From the NCBI RefSeq assembly GCF_019443745.1, contig NZ_CP050948.1:1-64000 (forward strand): 64,000 nt of DNA, written 5' to 3'. Positions 12,521 through 20,913 of this stretch are shown here, in pieces (position 1 is the stretch's first letter; each line of letters begins with the position of its first letter). The DNA is from Iamia sp. SCSIO 61187 (GTDB taxonomy: Bacteria > Actinomycetota > Acidimicrobiia > Acidimicrobiales > Iamiaceae). Under the pieces are notes generated by a model. That model was given only the letters and a program-made list of their open reading frames with translations, was not told the origin of the DNA and did not search any database. A program made the position numbers and the translations under genes.

Positions 12521-13354
12521 ATGCCCGCCGTCACGGAAGCAGAAGTTCACCGACTGATCGAGGAGCACCTCCCGCTGGTGCGCCACGTGGTCTTCCAGGT
12601 CGCAGTGCACTTCCCGCGCCACGTCGACCGCGAGGAGCTGGCCACCGCCGGCGCCCTCGGCCTGGTCGAGGCTGCTCGTCGCTACGACGAGTCCCGCGGC
12701 GTCCCCTTCGACCGCTTCGCCGCCCAGCGCATCCGCGGCGCCATCCTCGACGCCGTCCGCGCCGCCGACTGGGCGCCCCGCTCGGTCCGCACCCTCGCCC
12801 GCAAGCTCGAGCAGGTCGAGCAGCAGCTCGCCACCAAGCTCGGCCGCGTCCCCAACGCCCACGAGAAGGCCGAGGCCCTGGGCATGGAGCCCGACGAGCT
12901 GCGTCGCCTCCAGGACCGCATGTTCCGCTCGGTCGTCCTCGCCCTCGAGTACGAGGTGGCCGACGACGACGAGGAGCTGACGCTGGTCGACGTCCTCGCC
13001 GACGACCACACCAAGGAGCCCTCCGAGGAGCTCGAGAGCCGCGAGCTCCACAGCTACCTCCGCGACGCCGTGCACCTCCTCCCCGAGCGCCACCGCCTGG
13101 TCATCGTGGGCTACTTCCTCGAGGGCAAGAAGTCGCAGGACCTGGCCCAGCTGCTCGGCGTGACCGAGTCCCGGATCTCCCAGCTCCGCTCCGAGGCCCT
13201 CGCCATGCTGCGCGACGGCATCGAGGCCCAGTACGAGCCGGCGACGGCCGAGGAGCCCACCGGCCGGGTCGCCCGCCGCAAGGCCGGCTACGCCACCGCC
13301 ATCGGCGGGGCCAGCCAGTGGGGCGACCGCCTCACCGCGGTTGCTCTTCACTAG
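12521..13354 (+). CDS. FliA/WhiG-type alternative sigma factor
   Basis: A 277-residue sigma-70 family protein with regions 2, 3 and 4 and no region 1, typical of the FliA (motility) / WhiG (sporulation) group. Region 2 includes EELATAGALGLVEAARRYD and FAAQRIRGAILD. Region 4 ends in VTESRISQLRSEALAMLR, the FliA-like recognition helix. Start chosen at ATG 12521 because GGAGGGG at 12511-12517 precedes it; in-frame ATGs at 12494 and 12509 lack such a site. No flagellar structural genes are visible here except a possible FlgN-like neighbour. The stop codon lies inside a dispersed repeat. Confidence 0.9.
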   Translation: MPAVTEAEVHRLIEEHLPLVRHVVFQVAVHFPRHVDREELATAGALGLVEAARRYDESRGVPFDRFAAQRIRGAILDAVRAADWAPRSVRTLARKLEQVEQQLATKLGRVPNAHEKAEALGMEPDELRRLQDRMFRSVVLALEYEVADDDEELTLVDVLADDHTKEPSEELESRELHSYLRDAVHLLPERHRLVIVGYFLEGKKSQDLAQLLGVTESRISQLRSEALAMLRDGIEAQYEPATAEEPTGRVARRKAGYATAIGGASQWGDRLTAVALH

Positions 13355-13518
13355 GTCTCAGTCACTCGTTCGCTGGCGCTCTCTCCGTTCCTTCGAGCTG
13401 AGCGGGCTCGCTTGCGCTCGCGCTGAAGACCTTCCCGGAGCCGGACGCCTCGTTCCTCGGCGACACGGCTCCTCTGCGGGGGGAGACCCCCCGCCGCCCC
13501 CTAGCGGCTGCGCCGGGC
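13351..13518 (+). repeat. Dispersed ~165-bp repeat, copy 1 (with strong hairpin)
   Basis: This stretch matches 20172-20337 in the same orientation, with about 90% identity in the first 49 bases and identical blocks later. It begins one base before the TAG stop of the sigma gene. It contains a perfect 8-bp GC stem, GCGGGGGG (13476-13483), loop AGA, CCCCCCGC (13487-13494). It lies between convergent genes and may act as a terminator, but no T-tract follows. Confidence 0.85.
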
Positions 13519-13652
13519 CGGCATCGCTTGCGGGCCATCAGCCGGGGTCTGCCTGAACGTCGTCTGGGCGGCTGCGCCGGGCCACTCGTGCCTCGCGGGA
13601 GACCTGGCCGGGTCGCCTTCTCGCGTCGTCCGGCCCGTTGTCGCACCGGCGA

Positions 13653-14294
13653 TCAGCGGAGGAAGGCGAGGAGGGCGGGGATCCTGAGGCGGCCTCCGCC
13701 GGTGATGACGTCGCTCAGGAGGCACTCGATGCTGACCGGGTCGAGATCGTCGGCCTGGCCCGGAGCCCGCAGGCGCGCCGCCGGGTTGGGGGCGGGGCGG
13801 GGAGGGGCAGCGCTGTCGGCCCCCTCGACCTGGCCCACGAGGACCCGTCGGGCCTCGGCCGGCGAGCCCGGAGGGCTGAGCGTCCCGGTGCGGGCCAGCT
13901 CGGCGAGGCAGGCCCGGCCCCCCTCGGCGATGCGGTGGGCGTGGATCTCGATCTCGGTGACGAGGGTCGAGAGGCTGTCGTGGTGGTCGCGCAGGATCCC
14001 GGCCCAGGGCACGCGCGCCGCGGCGGCGACCTCCCGGAGCGACGCGATCCCGTTGCGGCTGTCGGGGATGTCCAGCGTGCCCACGGTGGCGGCCCGCATC
14101 AGGTCCGCCTCCCGCACCCGCAGGCGCGCCCGATTGAGGTCCTGCAGGGCCCACCCCCAGAAGCGGACCTCCCGGGCGTCGATCAAGAGCTCGAGGGCGA
14201 CGAAGCGGTACCGGAGCTGCTCCAGGCGGTCGCGCTCCTTCTGGAGCACCTCGACGAGCTGCTCGAGGTGGGCATCCCCGATGGTGTCCGGCAC
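13653..14294 (-). CDS. Helical protein, possibly FlgN-like export chaperone
   Basis: A 213-residue protein from GTG 14294. The first 75 residues are a predicted long amphipathic coiled coil (EQLVEVLQKERDRLEQLRYR) and continue with further helices, the arrangement of FlgN-type flagellar export chaperones. The last third is Pro/Ala-rich. It is convergent with the FliA-type sigma gene, which is compatible with a motility link but does not prove one. The open frame extends to 14474, but those residues are Pro/Ser/Arg-rich and probably not translated. I cannot identify it with confidence. Confidence 0.4.
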   Translation of the reverse strand: MPDTIGDAHLEQLVEVLQKERDRLEQLRYRFVALELLIDAREVRFWGWALQDLNRARLRVREADLMRAATVGTLDIPDSRNGIASLREVAAAARVPWAGILRDHHDSLSTLVTEIEIHAHRIAEGGRACLAELARTGTLSPPGSPAEARRVLVGQVEGADSAAPPRPAPNPAARLRAPGQADDLDPVSIECLLSDVITGGGRLRIPALLAFLR

Positions 14295-14364
14295 CCCGTT
14301 CCATCGGCGCGCGTCCCCCACCGTTGAGCACCAAGAGTGAGGTTCTGCCCCACTCCTGGTCAGG

Positions 14365-15429
14365 TCACGCGCTCTCCGCGACCTCCGGGGCCGGGGAGGA
14401 CCCGTCGGGGTCGCCGAGGTCGGGGGCCAGGGCACCCGAGCGCACGACGAGGGCGGCGGCACCGGCGGCGGCACCCAGGGCCACCGCGGTGAGCGCCCGG
14501 TCCGTGCCCGCCGGCAACGACGTGGGCAGCACCGCCTTCCACAGGACCGGGAGGCGGACGATCGCCCAGCCGCCGGCCGCGGCCGCCCCGGCCAGGGCGG
14601 CGACGGCCCGCAGCACCCGGCCCCGCTGGATCAAGACGATGATCCCGGCCACCGCGGCGATGGCGGGGAGGATGACGACGAGGGGCGACGTCGGGGCGCC
14701 GGGGGGGCTCTCGCCCCTCTGGGCCATGCCGGCGACGATGCCGCCGATCCCGGCCACGAGCACCGTCGCCCCCGCCGCGGGCAGGGCCGGGACCACCCGC
14801 CCCAAGCCGAGGGCCAGGGCCAGGGCGAGCACGATGGCCAGCGCGGCCCACGGCAGGGGGCTGGGGGCGTCGAGGAGGCGGTAGGAGCCCGAAATGGTGA
14901 CCTCGTCGCCGTCGACGACGAGGGGGACCGTCCAGGGCACCCCGCGGCGGTGGGCGACCTCGGTGTCACCGGAGAGGTCGCCGGCCATGGAGTGGATGCG
15001 GTGGTCGTGCCAGGCCCAACGTCCGTCGGTCGCGACCTCCTCCCACTCGGGCTCGGCCTCGGGGTCGTAGTCCCGGTCGGCCTCGGTGCGGGTGCGGGAC
15101 TCGTTCAGGTAGGTCGCCGCCGACGCCTGGTTCTCCTCGACCGTGCCGTCCTCCCCGAAGCGGAGGTACGGCTCGCCGGTGTAGCCCGGGACCTCGACCG
15201 TGGTGCCCGGCTCCACCTCGAGGAGGAGGAAGCCGTCTCCCCCCACGACCGACGCGGTGATGCCGTCGACCTCGGGGGTGATGTCGGTGACCTCGGAGCG
15301 GTAGTCCGTCGGGCCCGGCGGGTCGGCGGCTGCGGGCGACCCCGTCAGCACCACGATGGCGAGGGCGACGACGCTGCCGGCGAGGGCGAGGCGCCGGCCA
15401 CGTCGAGGGACGGTGGGGCGGAGGCGCAC
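14365..15429 (-). CDS. Exported membrane protein with five C-terminal helices
   Basis: A 354-residue protein with an N-terminal signal peptide (residues 1-35, ending SPAAADP), an extracytoplasmic domain rich in acidic residues and containing an RWAWHDHRIH motif (about 140-150), and about five membrane helices from residue 195 to the end. I recall similar actinobacterial proteins near copper-handling (CopC/CopD) genes, but none are visible here. The histidine-rich WAWHDHRIH could bind metal; that is inference. GTG start. The function is unknown. Confidence 0.6.
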   Translation of the reverse strand: MRLRPTVPRRGRRLALAGSVVALAIVVLTGSPAAADPPGPTDYRSEVTDITPEVDGITASVVGGDGFLLLEVEPGTTVEVPGYTGEPYLRFGEDGTVEENQASAATYLNESRTRTEADRDYDPEAEPEWEEVATDGRWAWHDHRIHSMAGDLSGDTEVAHRRGVPWTVPLVVDGDEVTISGSYRLLDAPSPLPWAALAIVLALALALGLGRVVPALPAAGATVLVAGIGGIVAGMAQRGESPPGAPTSPLVVILPAIAAVAGIIVLIQRGRVLRAVAALAGAAAAGGWAIVRLPVLWKAVLPTSLPAGTDRALTAVALGAAAGAAALVVRSGALAPDLGDPDGSSPAPEVAESA

Positions 15430-15480
15430 CCGGCCATCATGGCCCGTGGCGCGATCGCCGCTCAGGTCGCGCTCGGGGCC

Positions 15481-16302
15481 TCAGCCGGGGCGGACCCCGG
15501 GTCGGGCCGTGCGGTCTGCCCCGCCCAGGAGGGCGAGGAGGTCGTCGTGGAGGAGGCCGTTGCTGGCGATGCCGCTGCCGTGGCCGGGCCCGTCCTCCCC
15601 GTCGAGGGAGGTGAACCTCCCACCGGCCTCGGCCATGATCACCGGCATGGGGGCCAGGTCGTACAGCTCGGCCGCCGGGTCGATCATGGCCTCGACCCGA
15701 CCGGTGGCCACGAGCACGTAGCCGTAGCCGTCGCCCCAGGTCCGGAGGTGGGCGTCGGTCTGCTGGAGGGCGAGGAGGGCCTCGTCGGACCAGGGCGAGA
15801 ACCCGCTGGTGCTGATGAACGACTCGTCGATCGACCCCACCGTGCTGACCCGGGCGGGCTCGCCGTTGCAGAAGCAGCCCCGGCCCCGCCCGGCCCAGAC
15901 CGTCTCGCCCAGCGCCGGGATGTTGATCACCCCGATGGCGATGCCGTGCTCGTCCTCGACCGCCAGGAGGTTGCTGTAGAGCGGCACACCGTGGGTGAAG
16001 GCCTTGGTGCCGTCGATGGGGTCGAGGATCCAGCGGCGGCCGCTGGTGCCGGGCGTCTCGGGCTCCTCCTCGCCCAGCACGCCGTCGTCGGGGTGGCGCG
16101 AGGCCAGCTCGGCCCGGATCAGGCGCTCCGCCTCGCGGTCGGCGGCGGTGACCGGGGTGCCGTCGCCCTTGCGGTCGACGGCCAGGTCGACGTGGCGGAA
16201 CCACGGCAGGGTGGCCTGGCCGGCGAGGTGGGCCAGCTCGACCGCCTCGGCCATGAGGTCGAGGTCGGCGGGCGGGGCGGCGGACGCTGACGGCGACGAC
16301 AT
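15481..16302 (-). CDS. Inositol-monophosphatase family phosphatase (possible histidinol phosphatase HisN)
   Basis: Mg-dependent, Li-sensitive phosphatase family. The metal-site motifs are present: GEEEPE near residue 77, WILDPIDGTKAF near residue 92, and AELYDLAPMPVI near residue 215, replacing the usual WDxAA motif. The 273-residue length is normal. In actinobacteria such proteins include inositol-1-phosphatases and the histidinol-phosphatase HisN; LYDLAPM is reminiscent of the latter. No his genes are adjacent. The ATG start is preceded by CAGGAT and six bases, so the message may be leaderless. Confidence 0.85.
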   Translation of the reverse strand: MSSPSASAAPPADLDLMAEAVELAHLAGQATLPWFRHVDLAVDRKGDGTPVTAADREAERLIRAELASRHPDDGVLGEEEPETPGTSGRRWILDPIDGTKAFTHGVPLYSNLLAVEDEHGIAIGVINIPALGETVWAGRGRGCFCNGEPARVSTVGSIDESFISTSGFSPWSDEALLALQQTDAHLRTWGDGYGYVLVATGRVEAMIDPAAELYDLAPMPVIMAEAGGRFTSLDGEDGPGHGSGIASNGLLHDDLLALLGGADRTARPGVRPG

Positions 16303-16336
16303 GGCGGCATCCTGGCACGCCCCCGGGGGCGTCCGG

Positions 16337-17920
16337 TCAGCTGCTGGCGACGGTGGTGGCGTACTCCTGGGACATCCGCATCATGGCGACCATCTCGCGG
16401 CAGGTCCCGCCGCCGTCGAGGTGCGTCAGCCAGGCCGAGAGCTCCGACGAGGTGGGGACGCGCTCGAGCATCACGCCGTAGCAGGCGACGACGTGCATCC
16501 GGTTCTCGTGCTGGGTCGTGTACTCGGGGGTCTGGCTGAAGTGCGTCATCAGCCGGCCCCGGCTCCAGCCGTTGCGGAGGCGGTCGATCCAGTACGCCCG
16601 GCCGTCCGCGTCCGGAGCCCGCCCGAGGACGTTCTGGTACACGAGGTCGACGTACTGGCCGTCGTCGAGCGATCCGTACATCCGGGTGAACTCGGTGGTG
16701 CCGGCGAAGTGCTGGGCGATGCGGGTCAGCGGCCACGAGCCGCTCCGGATGGCGTCCATCCAGCCGTTGAACCCCTCGGAGTCGGGGAGCCGCTTGAAGA
16801 ACGCCTGGTAGAGCCGGGCCACGCTGTGGACCATGGAGTCGCACTCACGGGACTCCAGGAAGAACTGCATCAGCCAGTCGGGGGTCTTCGACCCCTCGTC
16901 GAGCTTCGTGCCCCAGTAGATGATCTCGTCGGTGCTCGGGGCGCGGCCGAGGAAGTCGCGGTACTGGTACACCACGAAGCCCATGGAGTTGTCCCACGGC
17001 CGGAACGTCTCCGGGGGGACCGAGCCGCCCTCCTTGGCCGGGATGGCGTTGCGCAACGACTCGCGCGGGTTCACCGAGGCCGAGGCCCACAGTCGCGAGG
17101 TCTCGGTGCGGAAGTCGCCCGAGGCCGGCTTGCGGATCTCGAAGTGGAGGTGGGAGCCGGAGTCCTCGGCGTTGCCGCTGTCGCCGCAGAAGGCGACCAG
17201 CTCGCCCTGCTTGACCCGGTGGCCCCGGGCCGCGGCCTCGTTCATGGTGGTGGAGCTGGTGGCGAACTGCCGCAGCCCCGGGCCCCAGGCGTTGGCGACC
17301 AGGTTGCTGCCGTCGTCGGTGCCCGGCCGGTCGTTGTTGATGTGGAGGTAGCAGTAGAACCAGCCGTCGTCGCCCCGGATGTAGAGCGAGTTGCCCGTCG
17401 AGCGGTGGCGGAGCTCCACGATGGTGCCGCTCTTGACCGCCAGCAGCTTGGTCATCGACCGAGCCATCAGGTCCTCGCCCTGGTGGCGGCGGGAGCAGCC
17501 CGAGCGGCAGGCGCCGTAGGTGTCCTGGTTCCGGGTCCACGTCGTGGCGCTGTTGGGGAAGACCGGGAACATGATCCCGCGGTCGGGGCTCTCGGTCAGC
17601 AGGGTGTCGAACCCGTCGCGCTGCTCGGGGATGGGCGGGTCGTCGGGGTGCACCGGCTCGACGGGCGTCGCCGTCATCGGTGGGGTGGTGGTGGTCGGCG
17701 GCGTCGTGGTGGTCGACGGGGTCGTCGTCGTGGTGGTCGTGCTCGTGGACGTGGTCGACGATGAGGACGAGCCGAACGGGGTGTCGCCGTCCTCCTGGCC
17801 CAGGGCGGGCAGGCCCCGCAGGGCGACCACGCTCCCGACGGCGGCCCCCCCGACGAGGACGTGGCGTCGGGTCAGGCGGGTCGGGGCGGGCGTCTGCGGG
17901 TCGGGACGATGGTCCTGCAT
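16337..17920 (-). CDS. TAT-exported M23 peptidase with DUF4214 repeats
   Basis: Predicted cell-wall-acting metallopeptidase of 527 residues. The N-terminus has a twin-arginine signal (LTRRHVLVGGAAVG), then a Ser/Thr/Pro linker. A LytM-type M23 domain follows, with zinc ligands in HQGED (about residue 145) and HLHFE (about residue 257). From about residue 300 to the end are repeated units with YLGRAP-like motifs (YRDFLGRAPS, YQNVLGRAPD), the hallmark of DUF4214. I start at ATG 17920, which places the RR motif near the N-terminus and has GAGG six bases upstream; the frame is open to 17983. The Cys pair in ACRSGCSRR could form a disulfide. Confidence 0.88.
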   Translation of the reverse strand: MQDHRPDPQTPAPTRLTRRHVLVGGAAVGSVVALRGLPALGQEDGDTPFGSSSSSTTSTSTTTTTTTPSTTTTPPTTTTPPMTATPVEPVHPDDPPIPEQRDGFDTLLTESPDRGIMFPVFPNSATTWTRNQDTYGACRSGCSRRHQGEDLMARSMTKLLAVKSGTIVELRHRSTGNSLYIRGDDGWFYCYLHINNDRPGTDDGSNLVANAWGPGLRQFATSSTTMNEAAARGHRVKQGELVAFCGDSGNAEDSGSHLHFEIRKPASGDFRTETSRLWASASVNPRESLRNAIPAKEGGSVPPETFRPWDNSMGFVVYQYRDFLGRAPSTDEIIYWGTKLDEGSKTPDWLMQFFLESRECDSMVHSVARLYQAFFKRLPDSEGFNGWMDAIRSGSWPLTRIAQHFAGTTEFTRMYGSLDDGQYVDLVYQNVLGRAPDADGRAYWIDRLRNGWSRGRLMTHFSQTPEYTTQHENRMHVVACYGVMLERVPTSSELSAWLTHLDGGGTCREMVAMMRMSQEYATTVASS

Positions 17921-18089
17921 GGCGGGCCTCGTGGGGGAGCGGTGGTGGAGCGAGAGGGTGGCGCGATCCCGGACATCCGCCATGGGAGCCGGTGTGTTGC
18001 GGTCAGGTTACGAGTGCGACGATCGCTTGGGAAGTCGGAGACGGTCGGATCCCCGGCTTCTCACCCGTTCTCAGTCGGCAGGCGGCCGC

Positions 18090-18095
18090 TAGGGT
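18090..18095 (+). promoter_or_regulatory. -10 hexamer TAGGGT of a leaderless Fur-family gene promoter
   Basis: TAGGGT ends 8 nt before the GTG at 18104. This gives little or no leader and matches the spacing seen at dciA and other genes. An in-frame TTG overlaps the hexamer at 18095 and is a less likely start. Confidence 0.45.
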
Positions 18096-18103
18096 TGAGC
18101 GCC

Positions 18104-18565
18104 GTGCCCGCCGCCCCTCCGCCCACGCTCCACGACCTCGACGTCGAGGTGGCCCGGCGCGTCCGGGGGGCCGGCCAGCGCTACACCGCCAACCGCCAGG
18201 CCCTCGTCCGGATCCTGGCCCAGGCCGATCGGCCCCTGACCACCGCCGAGGTGGTTGGTCGGGGTCGGGGGCTGCCCCAGAGCTCGGTGTACCGGAACCT
18301 CAGCGTCCTGGAGGGGGCGGGGGTCGTCCAGCGGATCGCCGGGGGCGACGAGTTCACCCGCTTCGAGCTGGCCGAGGACCTCGCCGGCCACCACCACCAC
18401 CTGATCTGCACCGACTGCGGGATCGTCGCCGACTTCACCGTGCCCGGCCCGGTCGAGCAGCGGCTCGAGTCGGCCCTGGTCGAGGCGGCGGCCGCCGCCG
18501 GGTTCCGGGCCGAGCAGCACCGCCTGGACCTGGTGGGCCGCTGCTCGGACTGCACCCCTCGATGA
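18104..18565 (+). CDS. Fur-family metal-dependent repressor
   Basis: A 153-residue Fur/Zur-type regulator. It has an N-terminal winged helix (TANRQALVRIL to SSVYRNLSVLEGAGVVQR), the dimerization-domain metal motif HHHHLICTDCG near residue 95, and a C-terminal CSDC that completes a structural Cys4 zinc site. Which metal it senses cannot be decided; the HHHH motif occurs in both Fur and Zur branches. Its ATGA overlap with prfC suggests co-transcription, an unusual pairing. Divergent from the M23 peptidase gene. Confidence 0.88.
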   Translation: MPAAPPPTLHDLDVEVARRVRGAGQRYTANRQALVRILAQADRPLTTAEVVGRGRGLPQSSVYRNLSVLEGAGVVQRIAGGDEFTRFELAEDLAGHHHHLICTDCGIVADFTVPGPVEQRLESALVEAAAAAGFRAEQHRLDLVGRCSDCTPR

Positions 18566-20175
18566 CCGTCCTCACCCCTGGCGAGCGAGCGAGCGACGCC
18601 GTCACCGAGGCGGCCCGGCGTCGCACCTTCGCCATCATCAGCCACCCCGACGCCGGCAAGACCACCCTCACCGAGAAGTTCCTGCTCTACGGCGGGGCCC
18701 TCACCACCGGCGCCGGCGCGGTGAAGGCCCGCGAGGGCCGCAAGGCGGTGACCTCCGACTGGATGGAGATGGAGCGCCAGCGCGGCATCTCCATCACCAG
18801 CACCGTCCTGCAGTTCCCGTACCGCGACCACGTGATCAACCTGCTCGACACCCCCGGGCACCGCGACTTCTCCGAGGACACCTACCGGGTGCTCGCCGCC
18901 GCCGACGCCGCGGTGATGGTCCTCGACGCGGCCAAGGGCATCGAGCCCCAGACGCTCAAGCTGTTCGAGGTCTGCCGCGAGCGTGAGCTGCCGCTGCTCA
19001 CCTTCATCAACAAGTGGGACCGGCCCGGCCGCGACGCCCTGGAGCTGATCGACGAGGTCGAGCAGCGCATCGGCGTCATGCCCACCCCGGTCACCTGGCC
19101 GGTCGGCATCCCCGGGGACTTCCGGGGCGTCGTCGACCGCCGGACCGGGCGCTACGTCCGCTTCACCCGGGTCGCCCGGGGCGCGACCGAGGCGCCCGAG
19201 GAGATCCTCGACGCCGATGACGCCGCCGCCCGCGAGGGCGACGCGTGGACCCAGGCGTCCGACGAGCTGTCGCTGCTGTCGGAGATCCGCGCCGACCACG
19301 ACGACGAGCTGTTCCGGGCGGGGGAGACCTCGCCGACCTTCTTCGGCTCGGCCCTCACCAACTTCGGCGTGCGTCTCCTCCTCGATGCCGTCGTCGACCT
19401 GGCCCCGTCGCCGGCGCCGCGGGTCGACGAGGACGGCAAGGCCCGCCCGCTGGACGCACCCTTCTCCGGCCTCGTGTTCAAGGTCCAGTCCAACATGGAC
19501 AAGTCGCACCGCGACCGCATCGCCTACCTGCGGGTGTCGTCGGGGCGGTTCGAGCGGGGGGTCGTCGTCACCCACGCCCGCACCCACAAGCCGTTCGCCA
19601 CCAAGTACGCCCACTCGGTGTTCGGCCAGGAGCGCGAGACCATCGAGGTGGCCTGGCCCGGCGACGTCGTCGGCCTGGTGAACGCCACCGACGTCCGGGT
19701 CGGCGACACGCTCTACCTCGACGAGCACGTCGCCTACCCGACCATCCCGTCGTTCGCCCCCGAGCAGTTCTCGGTCGTGCGGGTGCGCGACACGAGCAAG
19801 GCCAAGCAGTTCCGCAAGGGGGTCGCCCAGCTCGACGAGGAGGGCGTCGTCCAGGTGCTGCGCGACCCCGCCTTCGGCGACATGGCGCCGATCCTCGCTG
19901 CCGTCGGGCCCATGCAGTTCGAGGTCGCCGTGCACCGGCTCGAGACCGAGTTCGGGGCGCCCGTCGAGCTCAGCCCCACCGCCTACACGGTCGCCCGCGT
20001 CACCGACGAGGAGAGCTCGGCCGCCCTCCGGGGCATGCGCGGCGTCACCGTGCTGGAGCGGGCCGACGGCACCCGCCTCGCCCTGTTCGAGAGCAAGTTC
20101 TGGCTCGACCGCGTCGCCGCCGAGCAACCCGACCTCCGTCTCGACCCGCTCGTGGGGGCGCGGCTGGCTGGCTAG
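18562..20175 (+). CDS. prfC: Peptide chain release factor 3
   Basis: Translational GTPase that recycles RF1/RF2 from the ribosome. The 537-residue product has G1 SHPDAGKTTLTE near residue 27, the switch RGIS (QRGISITSTVL), G3 DTPGHRDFSEDTYR and G4 NKWDRPG, followed by domains II and III with the RF3-type FRKGVAQLDEEGVVQV segment. This places it in the RF3 branch rather than EF-G. ATG overlaps the Fur-family stop (ATGA). The TAG stop lies inside the second copy of the dispersed repeat. Confidence 0.95.
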   Translation: MTVLTPGERASDAVTEAARRRTFAIISHPDAGKTTLTEKFLLYGGALTTGAGAVKAREGRKAVTSDWMEMERQRGISITSTVLQFPYRDHVINLLDTPGHRDFSEDTYRVLAAADAAVMVLDAAKGIEPQTLKLFEVCRERELPLLTFINKWDRPGRDALELIDEVEQRIGVMPTPVTWPVGIPGDFRGVVDRRTGRYVRFTRVARGATEAPEEILDADDAAAREGDAWTQASDELSLLSEIRADHDDELFRAGETSPTFFGSALTNFGVRLLLDAVVDLAPSPAPRVDEDGKARPLDAPFSGLVFKVQSNMDKSHRDRIAYLRVSSGRFERGVVVTHARTHKPFATKYAHSVFGQERETIEVAWPGDVVGLVNATDVRVGDTLYLDEHVAYPTIPSFAPEQFSVVRVRDTSKAKQFRKGVAQLDEEGVVQVLRDPAFGDMAPILAAVGPMQFEVAVHRLETEFGAPVELSPTAYTVARVTDEESSAALRGMRGVTVLERADGTRLALFESKFWLDRVAAEQPDLRLDPLVGARLAG

Positions 20176-20337
20176 GTCTCAGTCGTTCGTTCGCTGGCGC
20201 TCACTCCACTCCTTCGAGCTTGTCGTCCCTCGCTGCGCTCGGGGCCGAACACCGTCCGGAGCCGGACGCCTCGTTCCTCGGCGCCACGCCTCCTCTGCGG
20301 GGGGAGACCCCCCGCACCCCCCAGCGGCTGCGCCGGA
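20172..20337 (+). repeat. Dispersed ~165-bp repeat, copy 2
   Basis: Direct-orientation match of 13351-13518. It starts one base before the TAG stop of prfC. It has the same perfect hairpin GCGGGGGG-AGA-CCCCCCGC at 20297-20315 and ends in a similar AGCGGCTGCGCCGG block. Like copy 1 it separates convergent genes. The remaining 20338-20405 contains no gene. Confidence 0.85.
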
Positions 20338-20405
20338 CAGAGAGCGTCACGTGAGCTTGCCTGCTCGCTGCGGCGCCGTTCTCTGCGCTCCTCGTGCTGG
20401 GGCGA

Positions 20406-20912
20406 TCAGTCGGTGGGGGGGTTTGGCTCGAGGTCGGCGAGCCGGGTCTCGATGCGCTCCAGGGCGGTGGCCATCCGGTCGACGGCGTCGCGGAGGTCGG
20501 ACGTGGTGACGACGTCGCCCAGGGCGATGCGCACCGAGGCCAGCTCGCGGGCCAGGTACTCGGTGTCGGCCTGGGTGCGGTTGTTCACCTGCCGGTCGAG
20601 CTCGGCTTGGCGGCGGTCGCGGTCGTCCTGGCGGTTCTGGGCCAGGAGGATCAGCGGGGCGGCGTAGGCCGCCTGGGTGGAGAAGGCCAGGTTCAAGAGG
20701 ATGAACGGATACGGGTCCCACCGGTACCGGACCAGGGCCAGGTTGAGGACGATCCAGATGACGACGAGGATCGTCTGGCCCATGAGGAACCGGCCGGTCC
20801 CGAGGAACCGGGCGATGGTCTCGGAGAAGCGGCCGAAGGCATCCGGGTCGTAGAACCCGGTCCACTCCAGGCGCCGCCGAGGCCGCGAGAGGTCGGAGGG
20901 GCGGCGGGCCAC
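20406..20912 (-). CDS. DUF1003 membrane protein
   Basis: A 168-residue DUF1003 protein with two adjacent membrane helices (about residues 40-60 and 68-90, including ILVVIWIVLNLAL and NLAFSTQAAYAAPLILLAQNRQ). A charged coiled-coil tail then follows. The FxLLNLxFSTQAAYAAPLI core is the family signature. It starts one base after the stop of the MgtE-N/CBS gene, so the two form an operon. The same pair is found in mycobacteria (Rv1233c/Rv1232c region), suggesting a shared role linked to divalent cations. That role is inferred. Confidence 0.88.
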   Translation of the reverse strand: MARRPSDLSRPRRRLEWTGFYDPDAFGRFSETIARFLGTGRFLMGQTILVVIWIVLNLALVRYRWDPYPFILLNLAFSTQAAYAAPLILLAQNRQDDRDRRQAELDRQVNNRTQADTEYLARELASVRIALGDVVTTSDLRDAVDRMATALERIETRLADLEPNPPTD

Positions 20913-20913
20913 G

